NCBI GenBank assembly: GCA_964427175.1 | Contig: CAYRTP010000002.1 | Coordinates: 1 to 64,000 of the forward strand | DNA length: 64,000 bases | DNA from: CAMEON01 sp964427175 | GTDB taxonomy: Bacteria > Bacillota > Clostridia > Oscillospirales > CAG-272 | Reading direction: 5' to 3' | Part shown: one piece after another, positions 33,096-42,363 of the stretch | Numbering within the stretch: position 1 is the first letter of the stretch | How the letters are laid out: each line of letters opens with the position of its first letter | Position numbers and translations under genes: made by a program | Notes under the pieces: generated by a model | Seen by the model: the letters and a program-made list of their open reading frames with translations, nothing else | What the model was told of the DNA's origin: nothing | Databases searched by the model: none

Positions 33096-35348
33096 TTAAC
33101 GAATGGTAATGGTCTCGGTCAACCGAATATCCGCCGAGGACGCGCCCACCATGATCTTGAAGTCACCGGGCTCGACCACCCACTTCCAGTCGCGGTTCAG
33201 GAGCTTGAAGTCGTCAAAGCCCAGGATGAAGGTGATCTCGCGGGACTCGCCTGCCTCCAGGCTGATGCGCTTGAACTTGCGCAGGAGCTTTTCGGGGGTG
33301 ACGATGGAGGATTCGGGATCGTTGACGTAGAGCTGGGCAACCTCATCACCGGCTACGTCGCCCACGTTCTTGACCGTGAAGGTCACCTCCTGGCGGTAAT
33401 CGCCCAGGGGCTTGATGGCCAGGTCGCTGTACTCGAACTTGGTGTAGGACAGACCGTGACCGAAGGGGTACTTGGGATCGGTGGGACCCTCGTAGTACTG
33501 GCAGGAGCCGCCGGGGAGACGGGTGTAGTAGCAGGGAACCATGCCCTCATGATGGGGGTAGGATACGGTCAGACGGCCCGCAGGGTTGATATCGCCCGCC
33601 AGAGCCTTGACGATGGCCTTGGCACCGAACTCACCGCCGAAGCCGGCCACCACCATGGCCTTACAAACGGGAGCCTCCTCCGAGAGGTCAACGGCCTTAC
33701 CGTTCTCGAGAACCAGGACCACGGGGGTGCCCGTCTCGGCTACCTTGAGGATCAGCTCACGCTGACGGCCTGCCAGTACCAGCTTGGAGCGGTCGTGACC
33801 CTCGCCGCTGGTGATGGTGTTGTCACCGCAGACCAGGATGGCCAGCTCGGCCTCCTTGGCGATGGCGACTGCATCCTCGATCATATCGTCGATGTCCGCC
33901 TCCAGAACCTGGGTCAGGTGGGGCTGACCGTCCACGTACAGGACGCTCTGGCCCTTGGTGTGGGAGATGGCGCAACCGTCGCACTGGCGGATCTCGGCCT
34001 CGGGATAACGCTCCTTCAGCTCATCGTACACCGACTTGATGGTGTAGCCGCGGGGCTTGGAGGAGTAGCCGCCGATCTTTTGAGAAGCGGAGGAAGGACC
34101 GATGACGGCGATCTTCTTGTAGCCGTCCTTGAGGGGCAGGATGCCGTCGTTGGTCAGAAGCACCATAGCCTCCTCGGCGGCCTTCAGGGAGACGGCGGCG
34201 TGCTTGTCGCAACGCATGACCGACTTGTAGGTATCGGGGTCCACGTAGGGATTCTCAAAGAGACCCAGCTCGAACTTCATCTTCAGGATACGGAGCACCG
34301 AATCGTCGATGCCCGACTCGGACAGCTTGCCCTCCAGCACCAGTCCGCGGACCATGGATGCCCAGTGGCGGGCATCGAAGTCACAGCAGCCCTGCATATC
34401 CAGGCCGCCCGACAGGCAGCGGCGGACGCACTCCTCGGCGGTGGTGGCGACGTGGTGATGGTTGCGCAGACGGCCTACACCGCCCCAGTCAGCACGGGAA
34501 ATACCCCGCATACCCCAACGCTCCTTGAGGACTTCCTTCATATAGTAGGGGCTCTCGGTGACCACCTCGCCGTCGATGCTGTTGTAGCAGGACATGACGT
34601 TGTAGGCACCGCCGCGGGTAATGCCCGCCTCGAATACGGGCAGGTAGACGGTCTCCACCTCGCGGCGGCCGACGCGGGCGGGGGCGCAGTTGATACCGCC
34701 CTCGGGAATACCGTAGACGCAGTAGTGCTTGGGTTCACAGATGATGGCATCACCGCGGGAGATGTCGCCCTTCTGCTCACCCGAAATGATGGCCGCGGCC
34801 ATCTCGGAGGACAGGTAGGTATCCTCACCGAAGGTCTCTTCGGTACGGCCCCAGCGGGGATCGCGGGCCACGTCCAGGTTGGGGGCCAGGATCTCGTGGT
34901 GGCCCAGGGCGCGGGTCTCGGTGGCGATGCCGTCACCGATGGCGTTGATCAACTCAGGGTCGAAGGTCTGGGACAGGGTCAGAGGAACCGGGAAGATGGA
35001 GCAACCGGCGAACTCCAGACCGTGGAGGGCCTCACCCGTGAAAATGGCGGGGATACCCAGGCGGGTCTTCTCCACCAGGATCTTCTGCAGGCGGTTCTTG
35101 ATGTGGGGAACCGAGTAGATATCGTGGATGTAGCCGATACCCTCGGTCTTCACGTATTCCGTATACTTGTCCTCGATGAAGGTGTCATCGGGCTCGACGG
35201 TGCAGGAATACACCCGATTGCTTTCCTCGTGGAATTCCGAGCCGCGGATGATGTTGATCTGGGCGATCTTCTCCTCCAGGGTCATTCTGGCCAGCAGGTC
35301 GCGGGCACGCTCCTCGGGGGTCAGAGCGGGATTCTTGTATGCTTCCAT
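33096..35348 (-). CDS. Glycoside hydrolase family 3 beta-glucosidase-type enzyme, intracellular
   Basis: 750 residues with the full GH3 plan: TIM-barrel N-domain, alpha/beta sandwich and C-terminal FnIII-like domain. 'APNLDVARDPRWGRTEETFGEDTYL' region (residues 155-178), the 'KH' pair at 207-208 and the nucleophile Asp287 in 'SRADWGG' are all present. The acid/base usually sits in the sandwich domain ('CGDNTITSGEGHDRS' region). No signal peptide, so it acts on imported beta-linked oligosaccharides, probably glucosides or xylosides; substrate not readable. Own promoter and terminator. Confidence 0.92.
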   Translation of the reverse strand: MEAYKNPALTPEERARDLLARMTLEEKIAQINIIRGSEFHEESNRVYSCTVEPDDTFIEDKYTEYVKTEGIGYIHDIYSVPHIKNRLQKILVEKTRLGIPAIFTGEALHGLEFAGCSIFPVPLTLSQTFDPELINAIGDGIATETRALGHHEILAPNLDVARDPRWGRTEETFGEDTYLSSEMAAAIISGEQKGDISRGDAIICEPKHYCVYGIPEGGINCAPARVGRREVETVYLPVFEAGITRGGAYNVMSCYNSIDGEVVTESPYYMKEVLKERWGMRGISRADWGGVGRLRNHHHVATTAEECVRRCLSGGLDMQGCCDFDARHWASMVRGLVLEGKLSESGIDDSVLRILKMKFELGLFENPYVDPDTYKSVMRCDKHAAVSLKAAEEAMVLLTNDGILPLKDGYKKIAVIGPSSASQKIGGYSSKPRGYTIKSVYDELKERYPEAEIRQCDGCAISHTKGQSVLYVDGQPHLTQVLEADIDDMIEDAVAIAKEAELAILVCGDNTITSGEGHDRSKLVLAGRQRELILKVAETGTPVVLVLENGKAVDLSEEAPVCKAMVVAGFGGEFGAKAIVKALAGDINPAGRLTVSYPHHEGMVPCYYTRLPGGSCQYYEGPTDPKYPFGHGLSYTKFEYSDLAIKPLGDYRQEVTFTVKNVGDVAGDEVAQLYVNDPESSIVTPEKLLRKFKRISLEAGESREITFILGFDDFKLLNRDWKWVVEPGDFKIMVGASSADIRLTETITIR

Positions 35349-35386
35349 AAGAGTGATCTCCTTTGGTTGTAAATTTTTGTATAAAA

Positions 35387-35415
35387 ATTATACCATGGTT
35401 TTTCCTGCTTGTCAA
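35387..35415 (-). promoter_or_regulatory. Sigma-A promoter of the GH3 gene
   Basis: On the minus strand: TTGACA, 17 bases, TATAAT. Confidence 0.85.
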
Positions 35416-35525
35416 GCAATATTGCGAAATTGTCCGATAATATTGCAAAAAATATCCTCCTCCGCAGATGGGCAAAAGAACAAAATTTTCCCGACAAAAT
35501 TCACAAATTTCCTGTCCAAACCCTC

Positions 35526-35554
35526 TTGCTATTCCTTCGCATATATGGTATAAT
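35526..35554 (+). promoter_or_regulatory. Sigma-A promoter of the maf gene
   Basis: TTGCTA, 17 bases, TATAAT; divergent from the GH3 promoter 110 bases away. Confidence 0.75.
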
Positions 35555-35610
35555 AATATATTATGATTACTATGGGGGACTGTTCCCCTGCCGAAAGGAA
35601 GCCCCGCGAC

Positions 35611-36195
35611 ATGAAACTGATCCTGGCATCCGCCTCTCCCCGCAGGCGGGAGATCCTGACCACCCTGGGGGTGGATTTCACCGTCCGTACCGCTGACGCG
35701 GACGAGACCTGTTTTCTGACCGATCCCGGGGAGCGCGTGGAGGCCATTTCCCTGAAGAAGTGCCTGGCCGTGCGGGATCTGTTGGAGTCCGAGGGGGCTT
35801 TGGATCCCGAGACCGTCATCCTGGCCTCGGATACCCTGGTGACCCTGGATGGGCAGTTTTTGGGCAAGCCCGCAGACGAGGCGGATATCTACCGCATGAT
35901 AGCCCTGTTGCAGGGACGCACCCACACCGTGGCCAGCGGATTGGCCATCTGGAAGGACGGTCGGACGGTCACATCCCACGAGCTGACGGGGGTGACCTTT
36001 GCCCCCATGGATGAGGCCGAGATCTGGGCCTACGCGCAGACGGGGGAGTCCTTCGGTAAGGCGGGCGCCTACGCCATTCAGGGCTACGCATCCCGTTACA
36101 TCACGGGCATTGAGGGAGACTACTTCAACGTGGTCGGCCTCCCCGTCAGACGGCTGTACGAGACCCTCCGCGAGGGCTTCGGCATAATTTTGTAA
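35611..36195 (+). CDS. maf: Maf-family nucleoside triphosphate pyrophosphatase
   Basis: Start at ATG 35611 behind GAAAGGAAG; the earlier ATG at 35563 lacks a site. 194 residues, typical size. Hydrolyses non-canonical or modified NTPs (dTTP/UTP or m7GTP class) and is often found beside rod-shape genes. 'ILASASPRRREIL' at the N-terminus, 'LASDTLV' (general-base Asp) and 'KAGAYAIQGYASRYI' are the three Maf signatures. mreB follows 54 bases later, the common maf-mreB order, so the two may share a transcript. Confidence 0.93.
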   Translation: MKLILASASPRRREILTTLGVDFTVRTADADETCFLTDPGERVEAISLKKCLAVRDLLESEGALDPETVILASDTLVTLDGQFLGKPADEADIYRMIALLQGRTHTVASGLAIWKDGRTVTSHELTGVTFAPMDEAEIWAYAQTGESFGKAGAYAIQGYASRYITGIEGDYFNVVGLPVRRLYETLREGFGIIL

Positions 36196-36249
36196 GTTTC
36201 GATAGCAGTACCGCGCGCCTCGGCGCATCAACAGGAAAGGAGGGGCATC

Positions 36250-37257
36250 ATGGCCCGTATGGTTGGACTTGACATGGGAACCACATATACCCGCATCTGG
36301 ACCCAGGACGGCGGGGTCGTTTTGCGCTGTCCCTCGGCGGCGGCTATTGACGGCCAGACCCGCAAGCTGGTGGCCCTGGGCGCGGAAGCACGCAAGATGC
36401 TGGGCAAGACCCCCCAGGATATCCTGGCCTCCTGCCCCATCAAGGAGGGCATGGTCTCGGAATTCGACGTGGCGGCCCGTATGGTCCGCGCCATGTTCCT
36501 CAATAAGAAGATCTGCACCACCTTCAACCGCCCGGCGGTTCTCCTGGCTACCCCCTACCGCATCGACCAGGTGCTGCAGTTGGCCGCCGAGAATACCGTC
36601 ATTGAGGCGGGGGCGCGGGCGGTAGCCCAAATTCCCGCCATCTTCGCCGCCGCCGCGGGCGCGGGCTTGCGGGTGGCCTCCCCACGCGGGTGCATGATCC
36701 TGGACATTGGCGGAGGCCTTTCGGAGGTCGCCGTCATCAGCCTGGGCGGCATCATCGCAGGCCGCTCCCTCAAGGTCGCGGGCGAGCGATTCGACGCGGC
36801 CATCATGAATTACTTAAAGCAAAAGCGTAACCTGGTGGTGGGAATCGCCACCGCCGAGGAGCTGCGGGTCCGCATCGGAGTCTGCATCCCCAGCCTGGAC
36901 CGAGGCAGTATGACGGTCTACGGGCGGAACGCCCGCACGGGACTGGCCTCCCGCCAGGAGGTCTTTTCCTCCGAGATCTGCGAGGCCATCACCCCCGCCA
37001 TCGTGGCCATCGCCCGCACCGCCACCAGCCTTCTGGAGGAGGTGCCCCCCGAGATCGCCACCGACATCTACAATTTCGGCATCATGCTGACCGGCGGATG
37101 CGCCCTGCTTCCGGGCATTGCCGATGCCCTGGCCCGTGAGACCGGCCTCCGCATCACCGTAGCCCCTCAGCCCCGCGACTCGGTCATCCACGGCCTGGGC
37201 CGTATCCTCCGCCAGCCGACCCTGTGGGGAACCCCCATCGAGTATCGCTTAAAGTAA
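36250..37257 (+). CDS. mreB: Rod-shape protein MreB/Mbl
   Basis: 335 residues, actin-fold ATPase that forms membrane-associated filaments guiding elongation. Phosphate-1 loop 'GLDMGTTYTRIW' (6-17), phosphate-2 loop 'LDIGGGLSEVAVI' (near 155) and adenosine motif 'IMLTGGCALLPGI' (near 278-290). Strong GGAAAGGAGGGG site. Position between maf and the protease/PBP2 pair marks it as part of the elongation machinery; the mreC and mreD genes that usually come next are replaced by a CPBP protease gene. Confidence 0.93.
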   Translation: MARMVGLDMGTTYTRIWTQDGGVVLRCPSAAAIDGQTRKLVALGAEARKMLGKTPQDILASCPIKEGMVSEFDVAARMVRAMFLNKKICTTFNRPAVLLATPYRIDQVLQLAAENTVIEAGARAVAQIPAIFAAAAGAGLRVASPRGCMILDIGGGLSEVAVISLGGIIAGRSLKVAGERFDAAIMNYLKQKRNLVVGIATAEELRVRIGVCIPSLDRGSMTVYGRNARTGLASRQEVFSSEICEAITPAIVAIARTATSLLEEVPPEIATDIYNFGIMLTGGCALLPGIADALARETGLRITVAPQPRDSVIHGLGRILRQPTLWGTPIEYRLK

Positions 37258-37325
37258 AAACCATATGCCCGCAGGGCATATATCATGCGCCCCCTCCGCA
37301 AAAACCTTTCTCCAAGGAGTTCATC

Positions 37326-38399
37326 ATGGACAACCCCTACTACACCACCCCCGATGCCCCCGAGGCATCTGAAGCCCTCGCCCCCGTTACGGCCGAGCCC
37401 TCCGAGGTGCGCCGTCACTTCTCCAAGCTGGGCCTGGCCTACCTGACCATGACCGTGGCCTTCATGGCGGCGGCTTACGCGGTCCAGTTTGCCCTGCTGT
37501 TCTTTTGTCCCGATCTGTTGAACGCCTGGTGGATGCGCTGGGCGGTGTCCCTGATCCCCCTGTACGGGGTGGGTCTGCCCGTGCTGTGGCTCATGCTGCG
37601 AAAGATCCCCGCGGGACCCCACAATCCCGATTGTACCGAGAAGGGGCTGATCTGCGATAAGCCCGCCTTTAGCTGGAAGCACTGGTTCATCCTGCTGATC
37701 ATCGCCTTCGGCTGTGTGACGGCGGGAAGCATCCTGGGCAACATCATCATGGCGGTCATGTCGGCCGTCATGCAGTACGATTACGCCTTCGCCCTCAACA
37801 GCATGGTCTACGATACCCCCATCTGGTTCACCTTCATCTGCACCTGCGTCTGCGCCCCCCTGGGGGAGGAGCTGTTGTTCCGCAAGCTTCTCATTGACCG
37901 CACCCGCCGCTTTGGTGACTGGACCGCCATCCTGCTCTCGGGGCTTTTGTTCGGCCTGTTCCACGGCAACCTGTTCCAGTTCTTCTACGCCGCCCTGGTG
38001 GGTATGCTTCTGGCCTACGTCTACACGCGGTCGGGGAATATCCGATGGTGCGTGGCGATGCACGCCGCCATCAACTTCATGGGGAGCATCGTCATCCCCG
38101 CCCTGGGTAAGCTGATCACCCCCTACCTGTCGGCGGAGGAGCTTACTCCCGAGGTGATGATGGACCCCTCCTTCCTGCTGGCCATGATGGTGAGCCTGCT
38201 CCTGTCGGCCTGGCAGTACGGGATGCTCATCGCGGGCATCACCCTGTTCTGCATTTACTTCAAACGCCGTAAGCTGTCCCGCGGTATCGCCCTCCCCGAG
38301 GGGAGCCGTGCCTCGGCCCTGGCCCTGGTCAACCCCGGTATGATCGCCTGTTTGGTCATCATGTTGTTGTTGCTGGCGGTCAATCTCATTCCCGTCTGA
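37326..38399 (+). CDS. CPBP/CAAX-type intramembrane metalloprotease
   Basis: Start at ATG 37326, after CAAGGAG; the longer frame overlaps mreB. 357 residues, seven to eight helices. The Abi/CPBP signatures are Glu181-Glu182 in 'EELLFRK', His213 in 'GLFHGN' and His246 in 'AMHAAINF', which bind the catalytic zinc in the membrane. Bacterial members are linked to bacteriocin self-immunity or membrane-protein processing. Lying between mreB and PBP2, where mreC and mreD would be expected, it may process a cell-envelope protein, but that is inference. Confidence 0.9.
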   Translation: MDNPYYTTPDAPEASEALAPVTAEPSEVRRHFSKLGLAYLTMTVAFMAAAYAVQFALLFFCPDLLNAWWMRWAVSLIPLYGVGLPVLWLMLRKIPAGPHNPDCTEKGLICDKPAFSWKHWFILLIIAFGCVTAGSILGNIIMAVMSAVMQYDYAFALNSMVYDTPIWFTFICTCVCAPLGEELLFRKLLIDRTRRFGDWTAILLSGLLFGLFHGNLFQFFYAALVGMLLAYVYTRSGNIRWCVAMHAAINFMGSIVIPALGKLITPYLSAEELTPEVMMDPSFLLAMMVSLLLSAWQYGMLIAGITLFCIYFKRRKLSRGIALPEGSRASALALVNPGMIACLVIMLLLLAVNLIPV

Positions 38400-38448
38400 T
38401 CAGGATCCGAAATCCCATCCCCAAGAATCCCCGAAAGGAGCCACCGCC

Positions 38449-40596
38449 ATGAACACCCCCGTCCGCAATCCGCATATATCCCGCCTGTGGGGGCTGGGGG
38501 TGGCTTTTTTGCTGGTCTGCGCGCTCTATATTGTCCGCCTGGCGGCCCTGGAGCTGACCCCCGAGAACATCGGCGGCCACAAGCAGGACGGCACCACCAG
38601 CCGTACCGTCATCGTCCAGGCGGTCCGCGGGCAGATCTACGACCGCAACGGCGTGCCGCTGGTGGTCAACGATTACACCTACCATCTGACCATGGACTAT
38701 TCGGTGCTCCCCTCGGATCAGAACGAACGCAACCGCGCCATCCTGCAAGCCCTGTATATGCTGGAGGAGTGCGGCCAGGTGGGTCAGTTCTGCACCTACG
38801 ATTTCCCCTTTGAGGGCTACTACCCCGACTACACCTACCGTTCGGTGGCCTCGGATCCCGTTTCCAACACATACGGTACGGTCACCGAGGTGATCCGCAC
38901 CAACGGTCTGCGCAGAGAGGCCATCCTGCGGATCAAGAGCGACCGCCACATGAACACCGCCGAGGCTACAGACCTCTACGAGTCGGCTCCCCTGGAGCAC
39001 ATCACGGCCGAACGTCTGACCGACTATTTCGTGGAGGAATACGAGCTGGATGCCACCGACAGCCACGGCACCCCCCTGTTCTCCGACGCGGACATCGACC
39101 GCCTCATCCGAGTCCTGTGGGGCATGGAGGCGGTGGGGTTCTCCCGCGTCAACGATTACGTCATGGCCCGAAACGTGACCATGGAGACCATCACCTGCGA
39201 AAAAGAGCTGGGCATCCCCGGCATCGGCTTTACAACCGACGTGACCCGTGTGTATTGCTATCCCGGCATCGCCTCCCATATCCTGGGTCAGACGGGTCCC
39301 ATCTACGCCGAGGAGTGGGCCTACTACAAGGACCTGGGCTACTCCATGAACGCCATCGTGGGTAAATCCGGCTGTGAGGCTGCCTTTGAGAAGTATCTCC
39401 ACGGACAGGACGGTGTCAAGGTCATCGTGGAGGACGAGGACGGCCACATCGTGGAGGAGTACATGAAGACCCCCGCCGTGGCGGGACAGGACGTGTACCT
39501 GACCATCGACATCAACCTTCAGATCGCCGCCGAGGAGGCCCTGGCCGAGAACATCGCCTACATCCGTGCCACATTTGAGCGCGAGGACTGCGAAAAGGGA
39601 GCCATCGTAGCCATGGATCCCCGCAACGGCGAGGTGCTGGCTATTGCCTCCTATCCTACCTACGATCTGACCACCTTCAATCAGGATTACAATGACCTGG
39701 CGGCCAACTCCGCCCAGCCCCTCTTGAATCGGGCCTTGAGCGGTCTGTACGCCCCCGGCTCCACCTTCAAGCCGGGCATGGTGGCCGCCGCCCTGATGGA
39801 GGGTGTGGTCACCGCCTCCACCACCCTGGAGTGCGCGGGCACCTACACCTACTACAAGAGCTACCAGCCCGATTGTTGGATCCACAACAGTAGCAGTAGC
39901 ACCATACGCCAGCACGGCTGGATCAACGCCGCCGAGGCCCTGCGGGTCTCCTGCAACTGCTATTTCTACGAGGTGGGACGGCTTTTGGGTATTCAGAACA
40001 TGAACCTCTACAGCCGCCTGTTCGGCCTGGGGGAGTCCACGGGCATTGAACTGGGCGAGCAGAAGGGCTCCCTGGCGGGTCCCGACCACCGCGCGGACCT
40101 CCACGGGCTGGAGTGGCAACCCACCGACACCATCGCCGCCGCCATCGGCCAGTCGGACAACGCCTTTACTCCCCTGCAGTTGGGTGTTTACCTGTCCACC
40201 CTGGTCAACGGCGGGGACCGCTACGCCGCCCACTTGCTCTATCGGGTGCGGGATTTCACCACCCATCGGGACGTGGTGACCTCCGCGACCCAGTTGGTCA
40301 GCTCCTTCACCCTCCCCGATGCCCATCGTCTGACCATTATCGAGGGCATGGAGCAGATGGTGGCCACCTCAAGCTCGGTGAGTCGCTATATGCGAAACGT
40401 CCCCGTGACCGTAGCGGGCAAGACGGGTACCGCCCAGACGGGCTCGACCTCCACCGAAAACGGTCTGTTCGTCTGCTGTGCCCCCTCCCGCAACCCCGAG
40501 ATCGTGGTGGTCTCGGTCATCGAGCGGGCAGGCGGCGGCTCCTACTCCGCCATGTCGGCTGGGGCGGTACTGGAGGCGTACTATAAGAACAAATGA
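38449..40596 (+). CDS. mrdA: Class B penicillin-binding protein 2 (elongasome transpeptidase)
   Basis: 715 residues. One N-terminal membrane helix (about 12-34), a PBP dimerisation/pedestal region starting 'RGQIYDRNGVPL', and a transpeptidase domain. Active-site motifs are Ser438-Thr-Phe-Lys441, Ser501-Cys-Asn503 and Lys658-Thr-Gly660. It should cross-link glycan strands made by the RodA-like protein encoded at 30.2-31.3 kb, in complexes positioned by MreB. Ribosome site AAAGGAGCC. Similar pairings of mreB and PBP2 are common; RodA is separate here. Confidence 0.93.
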   Translation: MNTPVRNPHISRLWGLGVAFLLVCALYIVRLAALELTPENIGGHKQDGTTSRTVIVQAVRGQIYDRNGVPLVVNDYTYHLTMDYSVLPSDQNERNRAILQALYMLEECGQVGQFCTYDFPFEGYYPDYTYRSVASDPVSNTYGTVTEVIRTNGLRREAILRIKSDRHMNTAEATDLYESAPLEHITAERLTDYFVEEYELDATDSHGTPLFSDADIDRLIRVLWGMEAVGFSRVNDYVMARNVTMETITCEKELGIPGIGFTTDVTRVYCYPGIASHILGQTGPIYAEEWAYYKDLGYSMNAIVGKSGCEAAFEKYLHGQDGVKVIVEDEDGHIVEEYMKTPAVAGQDVYLTIDINLQIAAEEALAENIAYIRATFEREDCEKGAIVAMDPRNGEVLAIASYPTYDLTTFNQDYNDLAANSAQPLLNRALSGLYAPGSTFKPGMVAAALMEGVVTASTTLECAGTYTYYKSYQPDCWIHNSSSSTIRQHGWINAAEALRVSCNCYFYEVGRLLGIQNMNLYSRLFGLGESTGIELGEQKGSLAGPDHRADLHGLEWQPTDTIAAAIGQSDNAFTPLQLGVYLSTLVNGGDRYAAHLLYRVRDFTTHRDVVTSATQLVSSFTLPDAHRLTIIEGMEQMVATSSSVSRYMRNVPVTVAGKTGTAQTGSTSTENGLFVCCAPSRNPEIVVVSVIERAGGGSYSAMSAGAVLEAYYKNK

Positions 40597-40652
40597 GACG
40601 GGAGTTTACATTCCCTTCATAAAAATGCGTATCATATAGGAAAGGACATCCC

Positions 40653-41000
40653 ATGGAACAAAAACGCTTTTCCAAGCTGGACGACGGCTTCACCTGCGTC
40701 CATTGCGGCCGCGAGGTCAAGCCCCTGGGCTACTCTTCCCGCAATCATTGCCCCTTCTGCCTGTGGTCCCGTCACGTGGACATCAACCCGGGTGACCGCG
40801 CCAACCCCTGCGGCGGCGACTTGGAGCCCATCTCCGCAGAGCCCGATCCCAAAAAGGGTTACATCATCATCTCCAAGTGCCAAAAATGCGGCGAGATCCG
40901 CCGTTGCCGCGCCGCCCACGAGGCCAAGGTACAGCCCGATGACCTTATGCTCATCATTCAGTTGACCGCAAGAGGGAAGGCTGAGAGGCCGAAAAGATAA
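40653..41000 (+). CDS. RNHCP domain protein (zinc-binding)
   Basis: 115 residues. Contains the RNHCP signature itself ('SRNHCPFCLWSRHVD') plus further CxxC pairs: 'CVHCG' near residue 15 and 'CQKCG' near 76, so probably two zinc knuckles. The family (PF12647) is widespread in Bacillota and has no settled role; nucleic-acid binding is a reasonable guess. Located just before ruvX with a 54-base gap. Confidence 0.85.
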   Translation: MEQKRFSKLDDGFTCVHCGREVKPLGYSSRNHCPFCLWSRHVDINPGDRANPCGGDLEPISAEPDPKKGYIIISKCQKCGEIRRCRAAHEAKVQPDDLMLIIQLTARGKAERPKR

Positions 41001-41054
41001 GGGGGCACTGGGCAGAGCCTTGATTCCCCCAATACAAAAAAAGGACACAAAACC

Positions 41055-41564
41055 ATGAAATCATTACTTCAAACCAAAGGTAAGCTCCTGGGCGTGGATT
41101 TTGGCGACAAACGCACGGGACTGGCCATATCCAACGATATGCGGACCCTGGCATCGGGCATCACCCAGATTTCGGTGGGGGGGATGCAAAAGACCGCCGC
41201 CGCGGTGGCCGAGGCCGCCCGTGAGCGGGGCGTGGTCGGTGTGGTGGTGGGGCTTCCCGTCAACATGGACGGCTCCCACGGCCCCCGCGCCCAGCACGCC
41301 GAGAAGTTTGCGGGGCTCCTGACTGAGCGGCTTTCTGAGCTGGGGGTGGAGATCCCCGTGGTGATGCAGGACGAGCGCATGACCACCATGGCCGCCTCTC
41401 GCTACCTCAACGAGACTGACACCCGCGGTTCCAAGCGCAAAGGGGTCATCGATACCCTCTCGGCCGAGATCATCCTGCAAAACGCCCTGGATAAGCTCCG
41501 CTTCATGAAGGAGCGGGAGCAGACCGAACAAAATCAATCTACATCCACGGAGGAACAAGCATGA
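41055..41564 (+). CDS. ruvX: YqgF/RuvX-family Holliday-junction resolvase-like nuclease
   Basis: 169 residues, a little longer than the usual ~140 because of a Gln/Glu-rich tail. RNase H-like fold with 'LLGVDFGDKRTGLAIS' (Asp15), 'GVVVGLPVNMDGS', 'QDERMTT' (Glu) and 'IDTLSAEIIL' (Asp). Implicated in pre-16S rRNA maturation and possibly junction resolution. Its stop codon overlaps the next start (ATGA), indicating tight coupling with the membrane protein gene that follows. Confidence 0.92.
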   Translation: MKSLLQTKGKLLGVDFGDKRTGLAISNDMRTLASGITQISVGGMQKTAAAVAEAARERGVVGVVVGLPVNMDGSHGPRAQHAEKFAGLLTERLSELGVEIPVVMQDERMTTMAASRYLNETDTRGSKRKGVIDTLSAEIILQNALDKLRFMKEREQTEQNQSTSTEEQA

Positions 41565-42310
41565 GCGAGCACAGAAGGGAATCGCTTCCCATCCGCATCA
41601 TCAAGATCATTGTTAAGGCCATCGGCTACACCCTGGTGTTCGGTACCACCATCTTCTTTTTGTGGCGGGCTTTTATCTCCACCAATATTCCCGACGAAGT
41701 AGACGGCCTGTCCCCCAACCCCGCGCTCCATGCCGCTTGGCAGGCCGCCCGCGACGGGGGTGAGGAGCTGACCTACTTCACCCAGGAGCAGAACGAGACC
41801 ACCACCGCCGAGCATAACTACAGCTACTTTACCGCCAAGGAGGTCTCCTTTATCGAGTCCGCCAACCAGATCCAGGTGCTGTTCCGCTACAATAACGCCA
41901 CCATCCGCAGTCTGGCCGAGGACTACGACCTCCCCGCCATTCCCGACCGTGAGGCAGAGCTCTATGACGTGACCCTCTACGTGGCCTACGATCTGACCCC
42001 CAACGATCTGACCGATAACGACGGCAATGACCCCGAGAGCGTTAAGTTCGTCCGCTATTTCCCCTCCTCCACCGAGTCGGCCTCCACCCTCATGTACAAC
42101 TACCGCCGTCTGACCTTTGACGGCGTGGATATGACGGTCACCGACAACCCCGTCCTGGCGGTCTACGTGGACGTGTACTACGTGGAGGACATCGACTATG
42201 AGAAGGACTCCTACGGTACCCTCTGCATCTACGATTACATCACCGAAAAGCAGTATTACAATTTCAGTAAGTCCGAGATCAAGGCATTGGAGAGTTACGT
42301 GGCTCCTTGA
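41561..42310 (+). CDS. Single-pass membrane protein of unknown function
   Basis: 249 residues; starts in a 4-base overlap with ruvX behind GGAGGAAC. One membrane helix at about 14-36, then an external, acidic, Tyr-rich domain with strands such as 'TAKEVSFIESANQIQVLFRY' and 'MTVTDNPVLAVYVDVYYVED'. I do not recognise the family. The tight overlap with ruvX suggests a conserved clostridial pair. Confidence 0.75.
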   Translation: MSEHRRESLPIRIIKIIVKAIGYTLVFGTTIFFLWRAFISTNIPDEVDGLSPNPALHAAWQAARDGGEELTYFTQEQNETTTAEHNYSYFTAKEVSFIESANQIQVLFRYNNATIRSLAEDYDLPAIPDREAELYDVTLYVAYDLTPNDLTDNDGNDPESVKFVRYFPSSTESASTLMYNYRRLTFDGVDMTVTDNPVLAVYVDVYYVEDIDYEKDSYGTLCIYDYITEKQYYNFSKSEIKALESYVAP

Positions 42311-42328
42311 ACCGCGCCGTTATATACG

Positions 42329-42359
42329 AAAACTGCCCCTTACGCCGAGGGGCAGTTTT
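42329..42359. terminator. Bidirectional terminator between convergent genes
   Basis: AAAACTGCCCCT pairs exactly with AGGGGCAGTTTT around a seven-base loop; usable from both sides. Confidence 0.9.
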
Positions 42360-42363
42360 GACT

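Noticed and set aside
33072..35372. Open frame of 766 codons on the plus strand
   Set aside because: Exactly mirrors the GH3 gene on the other strand; low-complexity Gly/Leu/Val/His translation typical of antisense frames in biased genes.
38386..40326. Open frame of 646 codons on the minus strand
   Set aside because: Antisense to the PBP2 gene, whose active-site motifs and ribosome site are unambiguous.
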